NCBI GenBank assembly: GCA_017411885.1
Contig: JAFQPF010000176.1
Location: 1 to 8,705 of the forward strand
Length of the DNA stretch: 8,705 nucleotides
Source of the DNA: Clostridia bacterium
GTDB lineage: Bacteria; Bacillota_A; Clostridia; Oscillospirales; CAG-272
Direction: 5' to 3'
In this document: piece after piece, positions 1 to 5,993 of the stretch
Position numbering within the stretch: position 1 is the stretch's first letter
Layout of the letters: every line of letters begins with the position of its first letter
Notes under the pieces: generated by a model
What the model was told of the DNA's origin: nothing
What the model saw: the letters and a program-made list of their open reading frames with translations, nothing else
Database searches by the model: none
Made by a program: the position numbers and the translations under genes

Positions 1-32
1 CCCCCCATCCCCCCCTCCACCGACAAACAAAA

Positions 33-56
33 ATGCAGAGGAAAAAACCTCTGCAT
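33..56 (-). terminator. Intrinsic terminator of the glycosidase gene
   Basis: The arms ATGCAGAGG and CCTCTGCAT pair perfectly (9 bp) around a six-base T loop. On the minus strand the hairpin is followed by TTTTTGTTTG, the U-rich tail expected of a Rho-independent terminator. It lies 9 bases past the TGA of the glycosidase gene, so it almost certainly ends that transcript. The plus-strand side lacks a T tract, so it looks one-directional. Confidence 0.9.
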
Positions 57-64
57 TCTCTATA

Positions 65-1474
65 TCATTCCCTGTAAAAATCGCCGAGCATAAGCAAAAG
101 CGGAGTGTCCTTTACAGGAAGCTCCTTTATAACGTAAACCCCGTCACCCTTGTCCTCGAGCATATTTTCGGGTATCTCATATATCGAGCCGTCCATTACG
201 TCAATAAGCTTCATTTCCCTCTGTTCGGTGTAAATTTCAAGCGTTATTGAGCCGAAAAACGATGTCGACATTATGTTTGATGGATACCAGTAAGCAAACA
301 TCTTGCCGTGCTCGTTTTCAAAAGAGCCTGTGGTAAGCTCGTATCTTTTCGGCTGTATGTCCCAGAATCTTTCGCTGTTGCGCGAATAAACAAAGGTCGG
401 TATCGTGCAGGGCTTGAAATCACCGACAAAGACCGAGCAGATGTTCTGAAGCACGTAATACGAAGGCTTTCTGCGGTAATTGCCGAGCGGATCGCCGTTT
501 TCGTCAAAATCCTGACCGAGCACGCCGAAATATCCGAAATCGGAAAACGAAATCTTGTCGCCGACAGTTCCGTTTATAGCCTCGACCATATCAACACAGG
601 TGAAATATGAGGTGAAATGTACGTCGGTTATAAAATCCGCGATCGTGTGGCGCGCAAGCTGCTTTGCCTGCTTTTCTTCTGTCCACGAGCCTGTCCAGAG
701 CGCACCGTGACCGCCGCTTCGTGATTGTGAGCCCGATTCACCCTGAATAAGCTCAACCTTCGGATTGTATAGCTTTATAAGCGCGCGATAGCTGTCGACC
801 TTTTCAAAAACGTCTCTTTCGTCGGCTGTATACTCGTGGAAGGAGAGAAAATCAATATTGTCCGCAAGACCTGCCTCAAGTGCGGCGGTGAGAAAATGAA
901 GATTGCGCCCGGAGAGAACGCCGCCGATGATCTTGGCGTCGGGACGGACCTCTCTTATATATTTCGCCGTAGTGTTTGTAAACTCACCGAACTCGGTCGG
1001 ATTTACGCCGTGCTTCCAGAAGCCTGTCCAGTCCGGCTCGTTCCATATTTCAAAGTAGTTGACCTTGCCCGCATACCGTGTAGCTACAGCCTTGACGTAG
1101 CTTTCCCAACCGCGGATTTCCTCTTCGGTATGGATCGGAGGGCATCCGACGGCACCGAAAACCTTTTCTGCCGCAGGAGTATATAAGGCGTTTCCGTAGC
1201 AAAGGCAGAGCCAGGGCTCAATGCCGCGGCTTACAAAATTCTCGACGATCTCGTCAAGCCACTCAAACGAGTAAATGCCCTTTTCCTTTTCTGTCCTTGC
1301 CCAGCCCGACTGTATGCGCGCAAGCTTGACGCCAAGCGATGCGACGTGGTCATAGGTCTTTGCCGGATCAAACACGGCGCGGTCGAGCTTTTCAAAGCCG
1401 AGGCTTATTTTTGAAAACGGTATTTCCTTTGAGCTTTTCGGCTTGATGCTGCCGATCTTTTTTAACTGTTCCAT
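65..1474 (-). CDS. Cytoplasmic clan GH-A glycosidase, GH39 (beta-xylosidase)-like
   Basis: This 469-residue protein should be a retaining glycoside hydrolase with a TIM-barrel catalytic domain. The block FEIWNEPD (141-148) gives the acid/base Glu146. The block IQGESGSQ (243-250) gives the probable nucleophile Glu246. A spacing of about 100 residues and the NEP triplet are typical of clan GH-A. SFHEY (211-215) fits another conserved active-site strand. Residues from about 350 resemble the small beta-sandwich that follows the barrel in GH39 enzymes. There is no signal peptide or membrane segment, so it should act in the cytoplasm on imported oligosaccharides or glycosides; the substrate cannot be told from sequence. 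The reading frame stays open to a TTG at 1588, but I chose the ATG at 1474 because GGAG sits six bases before it. The extra upstream residues would be translated leader inverted repeats. The gene stands alone, without a visible transporter. GH5-like or unclassified GH-A membership is the main alternative. Confidence 0.85.
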   Translation of the reverse strand: MEQLKKIGSIKPKSSKEIPFSKISLGFEKLDRAVFDPAKTYDHVASLGVKLARIQSGWARTEKEKGIYSFEWLDEIVENFVSRGIEPWLCLCYGNALYTPAAEKVFGAVGCPPIHTEEEIRGWESYVKAVATRYAGKVNYFEIWNEPDWTGFWKHGVNPTEFGEFTNTTAKYIREVRPDAKIIGGVLSGRNLHFLTAALEAGLADNIDFLSFHEYTADERDVFEKVDSYRALIKLYNPKVELIQGESGSQSRSGGHGALWTGSWTEEKQAKQLARHTIADFITDVHFTSYFTCVDMVEAINGTVGDKISFSDFGYFGVLGQDFDENGDPLGNYRRKPSYYVLQNICSVFVGDFKPCTIPTFVYSRNSERFWDIQPKRYELTTGSFENEHGKMFAYWYPSNIMSTSFFGSITLEIYTEQREMKLIDVMDGSIYEIPENMLEDKGDGVYVIKELPVKDTPLLLMLGDFYRE

Positions 1475-1480
1475 AGTAAT

Positions 1481-1484
1481 CTCC
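1481..1484 (-). promoter_or_regulatory. Shine-Dalgarno site deciding the glycosidase start
   Basis: GGAG on the minus strand lies six bases before the ATG at 1474. The in-frame ATG four codons upstream (at 1486) and the TTG at 1588 have no comparable site at proper spacing. This supports a protein starting MEQLKK. Confidence 0.7.
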
Positions 1485-1487
1485 ATT

Positions 1488-1503
1488 CCGCCGCCGGCGG
1501 CGG
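1488..1503. repeat. 16-bp GC-only perfect palindrome next to the ribosome binding site
   Basis: CCGCCGCC followed directly by GGCGGCGG is a perfect 16-bp palindrome made only of G and C. It begins four bases upstream of the GGAG site of the glycosidase gene, in an otherwise AT-rich leader. In RNA it could fold into a short GC stem or pair with other transcripts and could limit ribosome access. Any role is inference. It could also be a protein-binding dyad. Confidence 0.6.
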
Positions 1504-1518
1504 CACAAATAGTAAAAT

Positions 1519-1550
1519 GAAATCCATAGTAGCGCACTTGTATGGATTTC
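1519..1550 (-). repeat. Inverted repeat in the glycosidase leader, terminator-like
   Basis: GAAATCCATA and TATGGATTTC are perfect 10-bp arms around a 12-base loop. On the minus strand the hairpin is followed by ATTTTACTATTTG, a moderately T-rich stretch, so it may act as a weak terminator or attenuator 45 bases before the gene. It might instead be an operator. The stem is mostly A/T, which makes it weaker than the other hairpins here. Confidence 0.55.
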
Positions 1551-1552
1551 GC

Positions 1553-1598
1553 GCGTGAAATAAGCCGATAACACTTATCGTAGATCAAACTTTCACGC
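1553..1598 (-). repeat. Nested inverted repeats in the glycosidase leader
   Basis: Outer arms GCGTGAAA (1553-1560) and TTTCACGC (1591-1598) enclose inner arms CGATAA (1566-1571) and TTATCG (1575-1580), which are separated by three bases. Both pairs are perfect. In RNA this would be a stem with an internal loop and a short apical hairpin. As DNA, the inner CGATAA-N3-TTATCG dyad has the form of a repressor operator. Which reading is right cannot be decided from the sequence. Confidence 0.55.
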
Positions 1599-1628
1599 TA
1601 ATATCTCCTGAAGTGTCAGAAAGATTAA

Positions 1629-1652
1629 GGACGGCAAAGAGTCTTGCCGTCC
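1629..1652 (-). terminator. Hairpin terminator after the metal exporter, or leader attenuator
   Basis: GGACGGCAA and TTGCCGTCC form a perfect 9-bp stem (extendable by a G-U and an A-U pair) with a six-base loop. On the minus strand it is followed by TTAATCTTTCTG, a T-rich but imperfect tail. It lies about 90 bases past the stop of the cation transporter gene, so it is probably that gene's terminator. It also lies downstream of the candidate promoter at 1702-1730, so it could equally attenuate transcription into the glycosidase gene. Confidence 0.65.
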
Positions 1653-1701
1653 CTTCAATATGATTTTATACTATTTCTTATCAAAGTGATACAAAAATAT
1701 T

Positions 1702-1730
1702 ATCATATTTGTTAGAAATATTACTGTGAA
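1702..1730 (-). promoter_or_regulatory. Candidate SigA promoter for the glycosidase gene
   Basis: The minus strand has TTCACA (1730-1725), a 17-base spacer and TATGAT (1707-1702), each hexamer one base off consensus, in AT-rich DNA just after the transporter gene. Transcription would start near 1695 and give a leader of about 220 bases that contains all the inverted repeats between 1488 and 1652. No comparable promoter was seen downstream of the hairpin at 1629-1652. Confidence 0.55.
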
Positions 1731-1744
1731 GCTTTTGCGATGCG

Positions 1745-2932
1745 TCAGGTGGACGAGCTGATATAGTTTCTGTCCACACAGATCACCGCGTTGTATGAGG
1801 GGTCTATCTTCTTAAGCTCCGACTCGATCATATCGCAAAGCGTGCGTGTGTCTGTCCCAAACGAATGATTTATTACTATGTCGAAGATGATGTTCGTATG
1901 AGTCTGACCGAAAACGACTCTGAAATCGTGCATCGAAATCGGCTCGCCGAGCTTTTGCGAAAGGCGCGTCAGAATATCTCCTGTCGCCATTTTAAGCGTA
2001 TTTACCTCTTCGTTGTCGGTGACTACCGGGTCCATGTGGATCACAAGCTGAATATTTTTCTCGCGCAGAAAGTCAAATTCGATATTGTCGATAAGATCGT
2101 GGCTTTTGAGAATATCCTCGCTTGCCGAAACCTCACAGTGGACAGAGGCAAAGCATCTGCCGCTTCCGTAATTGTGGATTATAAGGTCGTGTATTCCCAA
2201 AATTCCGTCATAGGAAAGAATTTTTTCGCCGATCTCACACACAAGCGTATCGTCTGGGGCGACACCGAGTATCGGGTCTGCCGTTTCGATGATGAGCTTT
2301 ATTCCCGAATATATGATAAACGCCGCGATCGCCACGCCGAGGTAGCCATCGATATTGATGTCAAATAATCTTGAAATAATAGCGCCGACAAGCACGGCAA
2401 GGGTGGAGATCACGTCATTTCTGCTGTCGGCGGCGGTCGCTATAAGCGATCCTGAGGCGATATGCTTGCCGACTGCCTTGTAAAAGGATGCCTGCCAGAG
2501 CTTTATAAGGATAGCGATAACAAGAATAATTATAGACGCATTGCTGTAGAACGAGCGTGTGCCGTCTATTATGGCGATGATCGAATCCTTTAAGAACTGC
2601 ACGCCGAGCACGGCTATGATAAGCGAAACGATAAAGCCCGAAAGGTATTCGATTCTCGCGTGGCCGTAAGGATGCTCATCGTCCGCGGGCTTTTCCGAAA
2701 GCTTAAAGCCGATGAGCGTGATTACGGCACTTCCGGCGTCGGTTATATTGTTTACGGCGTCCGCGATTATCGAAATACTCGATGCGGCAAGACCGATCAT
2801 AAGCTTGATTATAAAAAGAAATACGTTTGAAACGATGCCGATAATACCTGCCGCCTTACCGCATTTCTGCCGGGTAGACACAGAGCCGTCGTTTATATTT
2901 TTTACAAAAAGTGAAAGAAAACGCAGATTCAT
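1745..2932 (-). CDS. Cation diffusion facilitator exporter, probably Mn(II), with extra C-terminal domain
   Basis: This 395-residue membrane protein belongs to the cation diffusion facilitator family, which exports divalent metals by proton antiport. Hydrophobic segments occur at about 28-77, 97-123, 131-146 and 174-214. The family signature HPYGHARIEYL is at 87-97. The transport-site positions read Asp58 and Asn62 in the second membrane helix and Asp169 and Asp173 in the fifth (DSRND). That D/N/D/D set lacks the His of zinc exporters and resembles manganese exporters of the MntE type, so Mn(II) is the inferred substrate. The usual cytoplasmic metal-binding domain spans about 215-305. A further 90 residues (about 305-395, with its own conserved-looking His/Asp positions) go beyond the roughly 300-residue family norm; longer versions do occur in clostridia. 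The ATG has AAGGGAAGG five bases upstream. It follows rny by 158 bases, with no obvious own promoter. Confidence 0.9.
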   Translation of the reverse strand: MNLRFLSLFVKNINDGSVSTRQKCGKAAGIIGIVSNVFLFIIKLMIGLAASSISIIADAVNNITDAGSAVITLIGFKLSEKPADDEHPYGHARIEYLSGFIVSLIIAVLGVQFLKDSIIAIIDGTRSFYSNASIIILVIAILIKLWQASFYKAVGKHIASGSLIATAADSRNDVISTLAVLVGAIISRLFDINIDGYLGVAIAAFIIYSGIKLIIETADPILGVAPDDTLVCEIGEKILSYDGILGIHDLIIHNYGSGRCFASVHCEVSASEDILKSHDLIDNIEFDFLREKNIQLVIHMDPVVTDNEEVNTLKMATGDILTRLSQKLGEPISMHDFRVVFGQTHTNIIFDIVINHSFGTDTRTLCDMIESELKKIDPSYNAVICVDRNYISSST

Positions 2933-2970
2933 AAAAACCTTCCCTTCGGTTGGAAAATCCGGATATTATT

Positions 2971-3000
2971 ATACGGAGAAGGTATGCACCTTCTCCGTAT
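2971..3000. repeat. Perfect 13-bp inverted repeat upstream of the metal exporter
   Basis: ATACGGAGAAGGT (2971-2983) and ACCTTCTCCGTAT (2988-3000) pair perfectly around a four-base loop. It sits 38 bases before the exporter start and 90 bases after the rny stop. Neither strand has a proper T tract after it, so it is a poor Rho-independent terminator. It may end or stabilise the rny 3' end, or be an operator. On the minus strand a TATAAT hexamer (2973-2968) overlaps its end, but no matching -35 element is present. Confidence 0.65.
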
Positions 3001-3090
3001 TCATCTTGATATATATTAACGCTAAAGCGTGAGCGCTTTTGCGCGGTGATTGCGATTAAGCTATATATATCTGAAAATCCCTTGCCGTGA

Positions 3091-4647
3091 TTACTTCGCG
3101 TAATCTATTGCACGGCTTTCGCGAATCAGATGAACCTTGATCTGACCGGGATATTGCAATTCGCTTTCGATCTTGTTTACAATTTCTCTTGCAATAACGA
3201 TCATCTGCTCGTCATTGACCTGTTCGGGCTTGACTGCGATACGAACTTCGCGGCCTGCCTGGATTGCAAACGATTTTTCTACGCCGCTGAAGCTGTTTGT
3301 GATCTCTTCAAGCTTCTGCAAGCGCTTGATGTAGTTTTCAAGATCCTCACGGCGAGCTCCGGGACGTGCCGCAGAAATAGCATCTGCCGCCTGAACGATG
3401 ATCGCTGTGATAGTAGAGGGCTCAACGTCTCCGTGGTGCGCCTCAATTGCGTGGATGATCTCCTTGTTTTCCTTGTACTTCTTGGCGATTTCAACACCGA
3501 GCTGTACGTGTGAGCCTTCGATCTCCTGTGTAAGAGCCTTACCGATATCGTGTAAAAGACCTGCGCGCTTAGCGGGCATACTGTCTACACCGAGCTCGTC
3601 CGCGATCATACCGGAGAGTATCGAAACCTCGATAGAGTGATTAAGTACGTTCTGACCGTAGCTTGTACGGTATTTAAGTCTACCCAAAAGCTTGATAAGC
3701 TCGGGGTTAAGACCGTGTATACCGGTTTCGTAGGTAGCCTGTTCACCAGCCTGCTTGATAACTGCGTCAAGCTCGCGGCGTGCGCGCTCAACAGTTTCCT
3801 CAATGCGTGCGGGATGGATACGTCCGTCTCCGATAAGCTTTTCAAGAGCGATCCTTGCGACCTCTCTTCTGATGGGATCAAAGCTTGAAAGGGTGATAGC
3901 CTCAGGCGTATCGTCGATTATAAGGTCAACGCCTGTCATAGCCTCGATCGCGTGGATATTACGTCCTTCACGACCGATTATTCGGCCCTTCATTTCGTCG
4001 CCGGGCAGGTTAACAACAGAAACCGTAGCCTCGGTAACGAGATCGGCGGCACATCTCTGGATCGAGAGAGCAAGAATGTTCTTTGCCTTTTCGTCCGCCT
4101 CATCCTTGAACTGCTGCTCGTATTCGGCAAGGCGCATAGCCTTTTCGTGGCGGATCTCGTCGTCAAGTCTTGCGATGATCTCAGCCTTTGCCTGCTCACA
4201 TGTGAGCCCGGAGAGCTTTTCAAGAGTCTGCAGCTCGCTTTCCTTAAGCTTGGCGATCTCGGCTGCCGCTTCTTCATTTTCCTTGATCTTGGCAGAAAGG
4301 GCTTCTTCCTTTGCTTCAAGGCTTTCGATCTTGCGTTCAAGAGTTTCTTCTCTCTTTGCAACACGCGATTCCTGCTTTGAAAGCTCGCTTCTGCGTTCCT
4401 TGATTTCGCGTTCGGATTCGTTCTTTTGCTTTAAGATCTCTTCCTTGGCTTCCAAAAGCGCTTCTTTTTTAAGCGTTTCAGCTTCCTTGAAGCCGTCGTC
4501 CACGATTCTTTTCGCCTGCTCCTCTGTGGAACCGATCTCTGCTTCGGCAACCTTTTTGCGGTAGATAACGCCGCCTAAAAAGCCGAGCCCGAGACCAATG
4601 ATGATCGCGACGACTGCAACAATTGCAGACATAATATTAAATTCCAC
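3091..4647 (-). CDS. rny: Ribonuclease Y
   Basis: RNase Y is the membrane-anchored endoribonuclease that starts decay and processing of many mRNAs in Firmicutes. The 518-residue length matches the family. An N-terminal membrane helix (about 7-29) is followed by a long charged coiled coil (about 30-190, rich in Glu, Lys and Ala). A KH RNA-binding domain follows, with [10 protein letters not shown] at 221-230. The HD phosphohydrolase domain has metal-site residues His337, His366-Asp367 (LLHDIGK), the histidines at 399-404 and Asp422 ([16 protein letters not shown]). The C-terminal tail continues to 518. All expected catalytic residues are present, so it should be active. Translation starts at GTG 4647, supported by AGGAGG eight bases upstream. 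It has its own promoter at 4733-4761, so it need not depend on the thiI operon. Confidence 0.98.
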   Translation of the reverse strand: MEFNIMSAIVAVVAIIIGLGLGFLGGVIYRKKVAEAEIGSTEEQAKRIVDDGFKEAETLKKEALLEAKEEILKQKNESEREIKERRSELSKQESRVAKREETLERKIESLEAKEEALSAKIKENEEAAAEIAKLKESELQTLEKLSGLTCEQAKAEIIARLDDEIRHEKAMRLAEYEQQFKDEADEKAKNILALSIQRCAADLVTEATVSVVNLPGDEMKGRIIGREGRNIHAIEAMTGVDLIIDDTPEAITLSSFDPIRREVARIALEKLIGDGRIHPARIEETVERARRELDAVIKQAGEQATYETGIHGLNPELIKLLGRLKYRTSYGQNVLNHSIEVSILSGMIADELGVDSMPAKRAGLLHDIGKALTQEIEGSHVQLGVEIAKKYKENKEIIHAIEAHHGDVEPSTITAIIVQAADAISAARPGARREDLENYIKRLQKLEEITNSFSGVEKSFAIQAGREVRIAVKPEQVNDEQMIVIAREIVNKIESELQYPGQIKVHLIRESRAIDYAK

Positions 4648-4655
4648 TATTTACA

Positions 4656-4661
4656 CCTCCT
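4656..4661 (-). promoter_or_regulatory. Strong Shine-Dalgarno site fixing the GTG start of rny
   Basis: A perfect AGGAGG lies eight bases before the GTG at 4647. It justifies the non-ATG start over the internal ATG five codons later, which would remove the residues just before the membrane helix. Confidence 0.85.
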
Positions 4662-4732
4662 TGGAATGAAAATTAATTTATGCATAGTAAATTACGAAAC
4701 ACTATCCGCATTTTACATTTACACATACTATA

Positions 4733-4761
4733 ATTGTAACTAAAAAACGCCGTTTTGTCAA
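4733..4761 (-). promoter_or_regulatory. SigA promoter of rny
   Basis: The minus strand carries TTGACA (4761-4756), exact consensus, a 17-base spacer and TACAAT (4738-4733), one base off consensus. Transcription should start near 4726, leaving a leader of about 80 bases before the GTG. The promoter lies in the short gap after thiI, so rny can be expressed independently of the upstream operon. The 3' part of the gap shows only a weak hairpin (AGGGC/GCCCT), so read-through from thiI is possible. Confidence 0.8.
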
Positions 4762-4799
4762 GGGCTTCTTTGTGTTTACGCCCTAAAAAGCCGAAAAAA

Positions 4800-5981
4800 T
4801 TATCCCTCAGGCTTGATTTCAACGGTATACATTGATTCAAACGCCTCGTCTGCGAGAGCCTTGAAATCAAGCTTGTTTTCCTGCACCAGCACCTTTTCAA
4901 GCTCGGGCTTTGTGCGCGGATGGCGGGGAGTAAAGACGGTACAGCAGTCCTCAAAGGGCAATATCGAGGTATCAAACGTGCCGATCTTTCTCGCGATCTG
5001 AATGATCTCCTCCTTATCCATACCGATAGCCGGTCTGAATACCGGCATATCCGCGGCGTTATCGGTGACGGCTATAGCCTGCATAGTCTGGCTTGCCACC
5101 TGTGCAAGGCTTTCGCCTGTGATAAGTGCTTTGCAGTTATACTGCTTTGCCACGCGTGAAGCGAGATGCATCATATATCTGCGCAAAAGGAGGGTGAAAT
5201 AGTCCTCCTCGCAGTTGTTTTTAAGCTCCTCTTGTATATGAGTCAGCGAGATCACGTGTACCTTTATTCCGTAAGGAGTATATCCCGAAAGGATACGCGC
5301 AAGCTCAAGCACCTTTTCGCGCGCTCTTTCGCTTGTATAAGGGAAGCTTTCAAAGTGGAGTGCTTCGATCTCAACGCCGCGCTTTGCCATCATATATCCG
5401 GCAACCGGACTGTCTATACCGCCTGAAAGCAAGAGCAGACCGCGTCCGCTTGAGCCTGCGGGCATACCGCCGGCACCCTTATATTTTCCCGCGTGAACGT
5501 ATGCCGCGCTTTCGCGGATCTCAACCATTACCACGATGTCGGGATTGTTAACGTCGACCTTGATGCCGGGTAAGCGTGACAACACCGCGCCGCCGACCTC
5601 AGCAGAGATCTGCGGAGATTTGTACGGGAAGCTCTTGTCGCTTCTTCTCGCGTCAGCCTTGAATGTTTTGCAGGTGCGCATAAAATCGGGGACGTAGCTT
5701 TTTACCGTTTCAAGTATCGTGTCCATATTCTTTTCGCATACCGCCGCACGGCATACCGATGATATGCCGAATATCTTAAGGCAGGCATCAAACGCACCGT
5801 CAATGTCGGCAAGCTCGTCTGCCGGTTCAACGAATACCGTGCTTTGAGCCTTTCTCACCTCAAAATCGCCAAACGGCGCGACCTTGCGTCTGATATCGCG
5901 AAGCATTGTATTTTCAAAGACGTTTTTGTTCGCGCCCTTGAGTATCAGCTCACCGTATTTGAGAAGTAAAACCTCTTTCAT
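4800..5981 (-). CDS. thiI: tRNA uracil 4-sulfurtransferase ThiI
   Basis: ThiI adenylates U8 of tRNA and replaces its oxygen with sulfur to give 4-thiouridine; in many bacteria it also supplies sulfur for the thiamin thiazole. The 393-residue protein has the N-terminal ferredoxin-like and THUMP region (about 1-165) and then the PP-loop ATPase with SGGIDS at 186-191. Further conserved blocks are ITGESLAQVASQT (287-299), PVFRPAIGMDKEEI (313-326) and EDCCTVFTPRHP (344-355). Cys346/Cys347 correspond to the catalytic cysteine. The C-terminal rhodanese domain of enterobacterial ThiI is absent, as is usual in Firmicutes, so sulfur must come directly from a cysteine desulfurase partner. No such gene is next to it here. 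The ATG has AAGGA about eight bases upstream, and the gap to the preceding gene is only 12 bases, so the two are co-transcribed. Confidence 0.97.
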   Translation of the reverse strand: MKEVLLLKYGELILKGANKNVFENTMLRDIRRKVAPFGDFEVRKAQSTVFVEPADELADIDGAFDACLKIFGISSVCRAAVCEKNMDTILETVKSYVPDFMRTCKTFKADARRSDKSFPYKSPQISAEVGGAVLSRLPGIKVDVNNPDIVVMVEIRESAAYVHAGKYKGAGGMPAGSSGRGLLLLSGGIDSPVAGYMMAKRGVEIEALHFESFPYTSERAREKVLELARILSGYTPYGIKVHVISLTHIQEELKNNCEEDYFTLLLRRYMMHLASRVAKQYNCKALITGESLAQVASQTMQAIAVTDNAADMPVFRPAIGMDKEEIIQIARKIGTFDTSILPFEDCCTVFTPRHPRTKPELEKVLVQENKLDFKALADEAFESMYTVEIKPEG

Positions 5982-5993
5982 AAATCTTTTCCT

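Noticed and set aside
1475..1588. N-terminal extension of the glycosidase to a TTG start (38 extra residues)
   Set aside because: It has no properly spaced ribosome site, its sequence consists of the leader inverted repeats, and the ATG at 1474 has GGAG six bases upstream.
1590..1609. Tiny leader peptide (GTG AAA GTT TGA) after an AGGAG site
   Set aside because: A ribosome-site-like AGGAG precedes a three-codon frame at good spacing, but such a short frame overlapping an inverted repeat arm is likely coincidental.
1865..2368. Plus-strand open frame of 167 codons opposite the metal exporter
   Set aside because: It lies wholly within the clearly assigned exporter gene, with no recognisable domain or start signals.
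2933..3090. Mn-sensing yybP-ykoY riboswitch upstream of the metal exporter
   Set aside because: The gap is 158 bases, but I could not find the conserved internal-loop sequences of that class; only the simple 13-bp hairpin is evident.
3755..4564. Plus-strand open frame of 269 codons opposite rny
   Set aside because: It is Ser/Ala/Leu-rich low-complexity sequence, the mirror of the Glu/Lys-rich coiled coil of RNase Y on the other strand; no ribosome site or domain supports it.
4750..4799. Intrinsic terminator directly after thiI
   Set aside because: Only a 5-bp AGGGC/GCCCT stem with a 14-base loop and scattered T runs is present, which is too weak to call; it also overlaps the rny promoter.
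4673..4975. Minus-strand open frame overlapping the thiI 3' end and the rny promoter
   Set aside because: It is out of frame with thiI, runs through a strong promoter, and has no ribosome site or family features.
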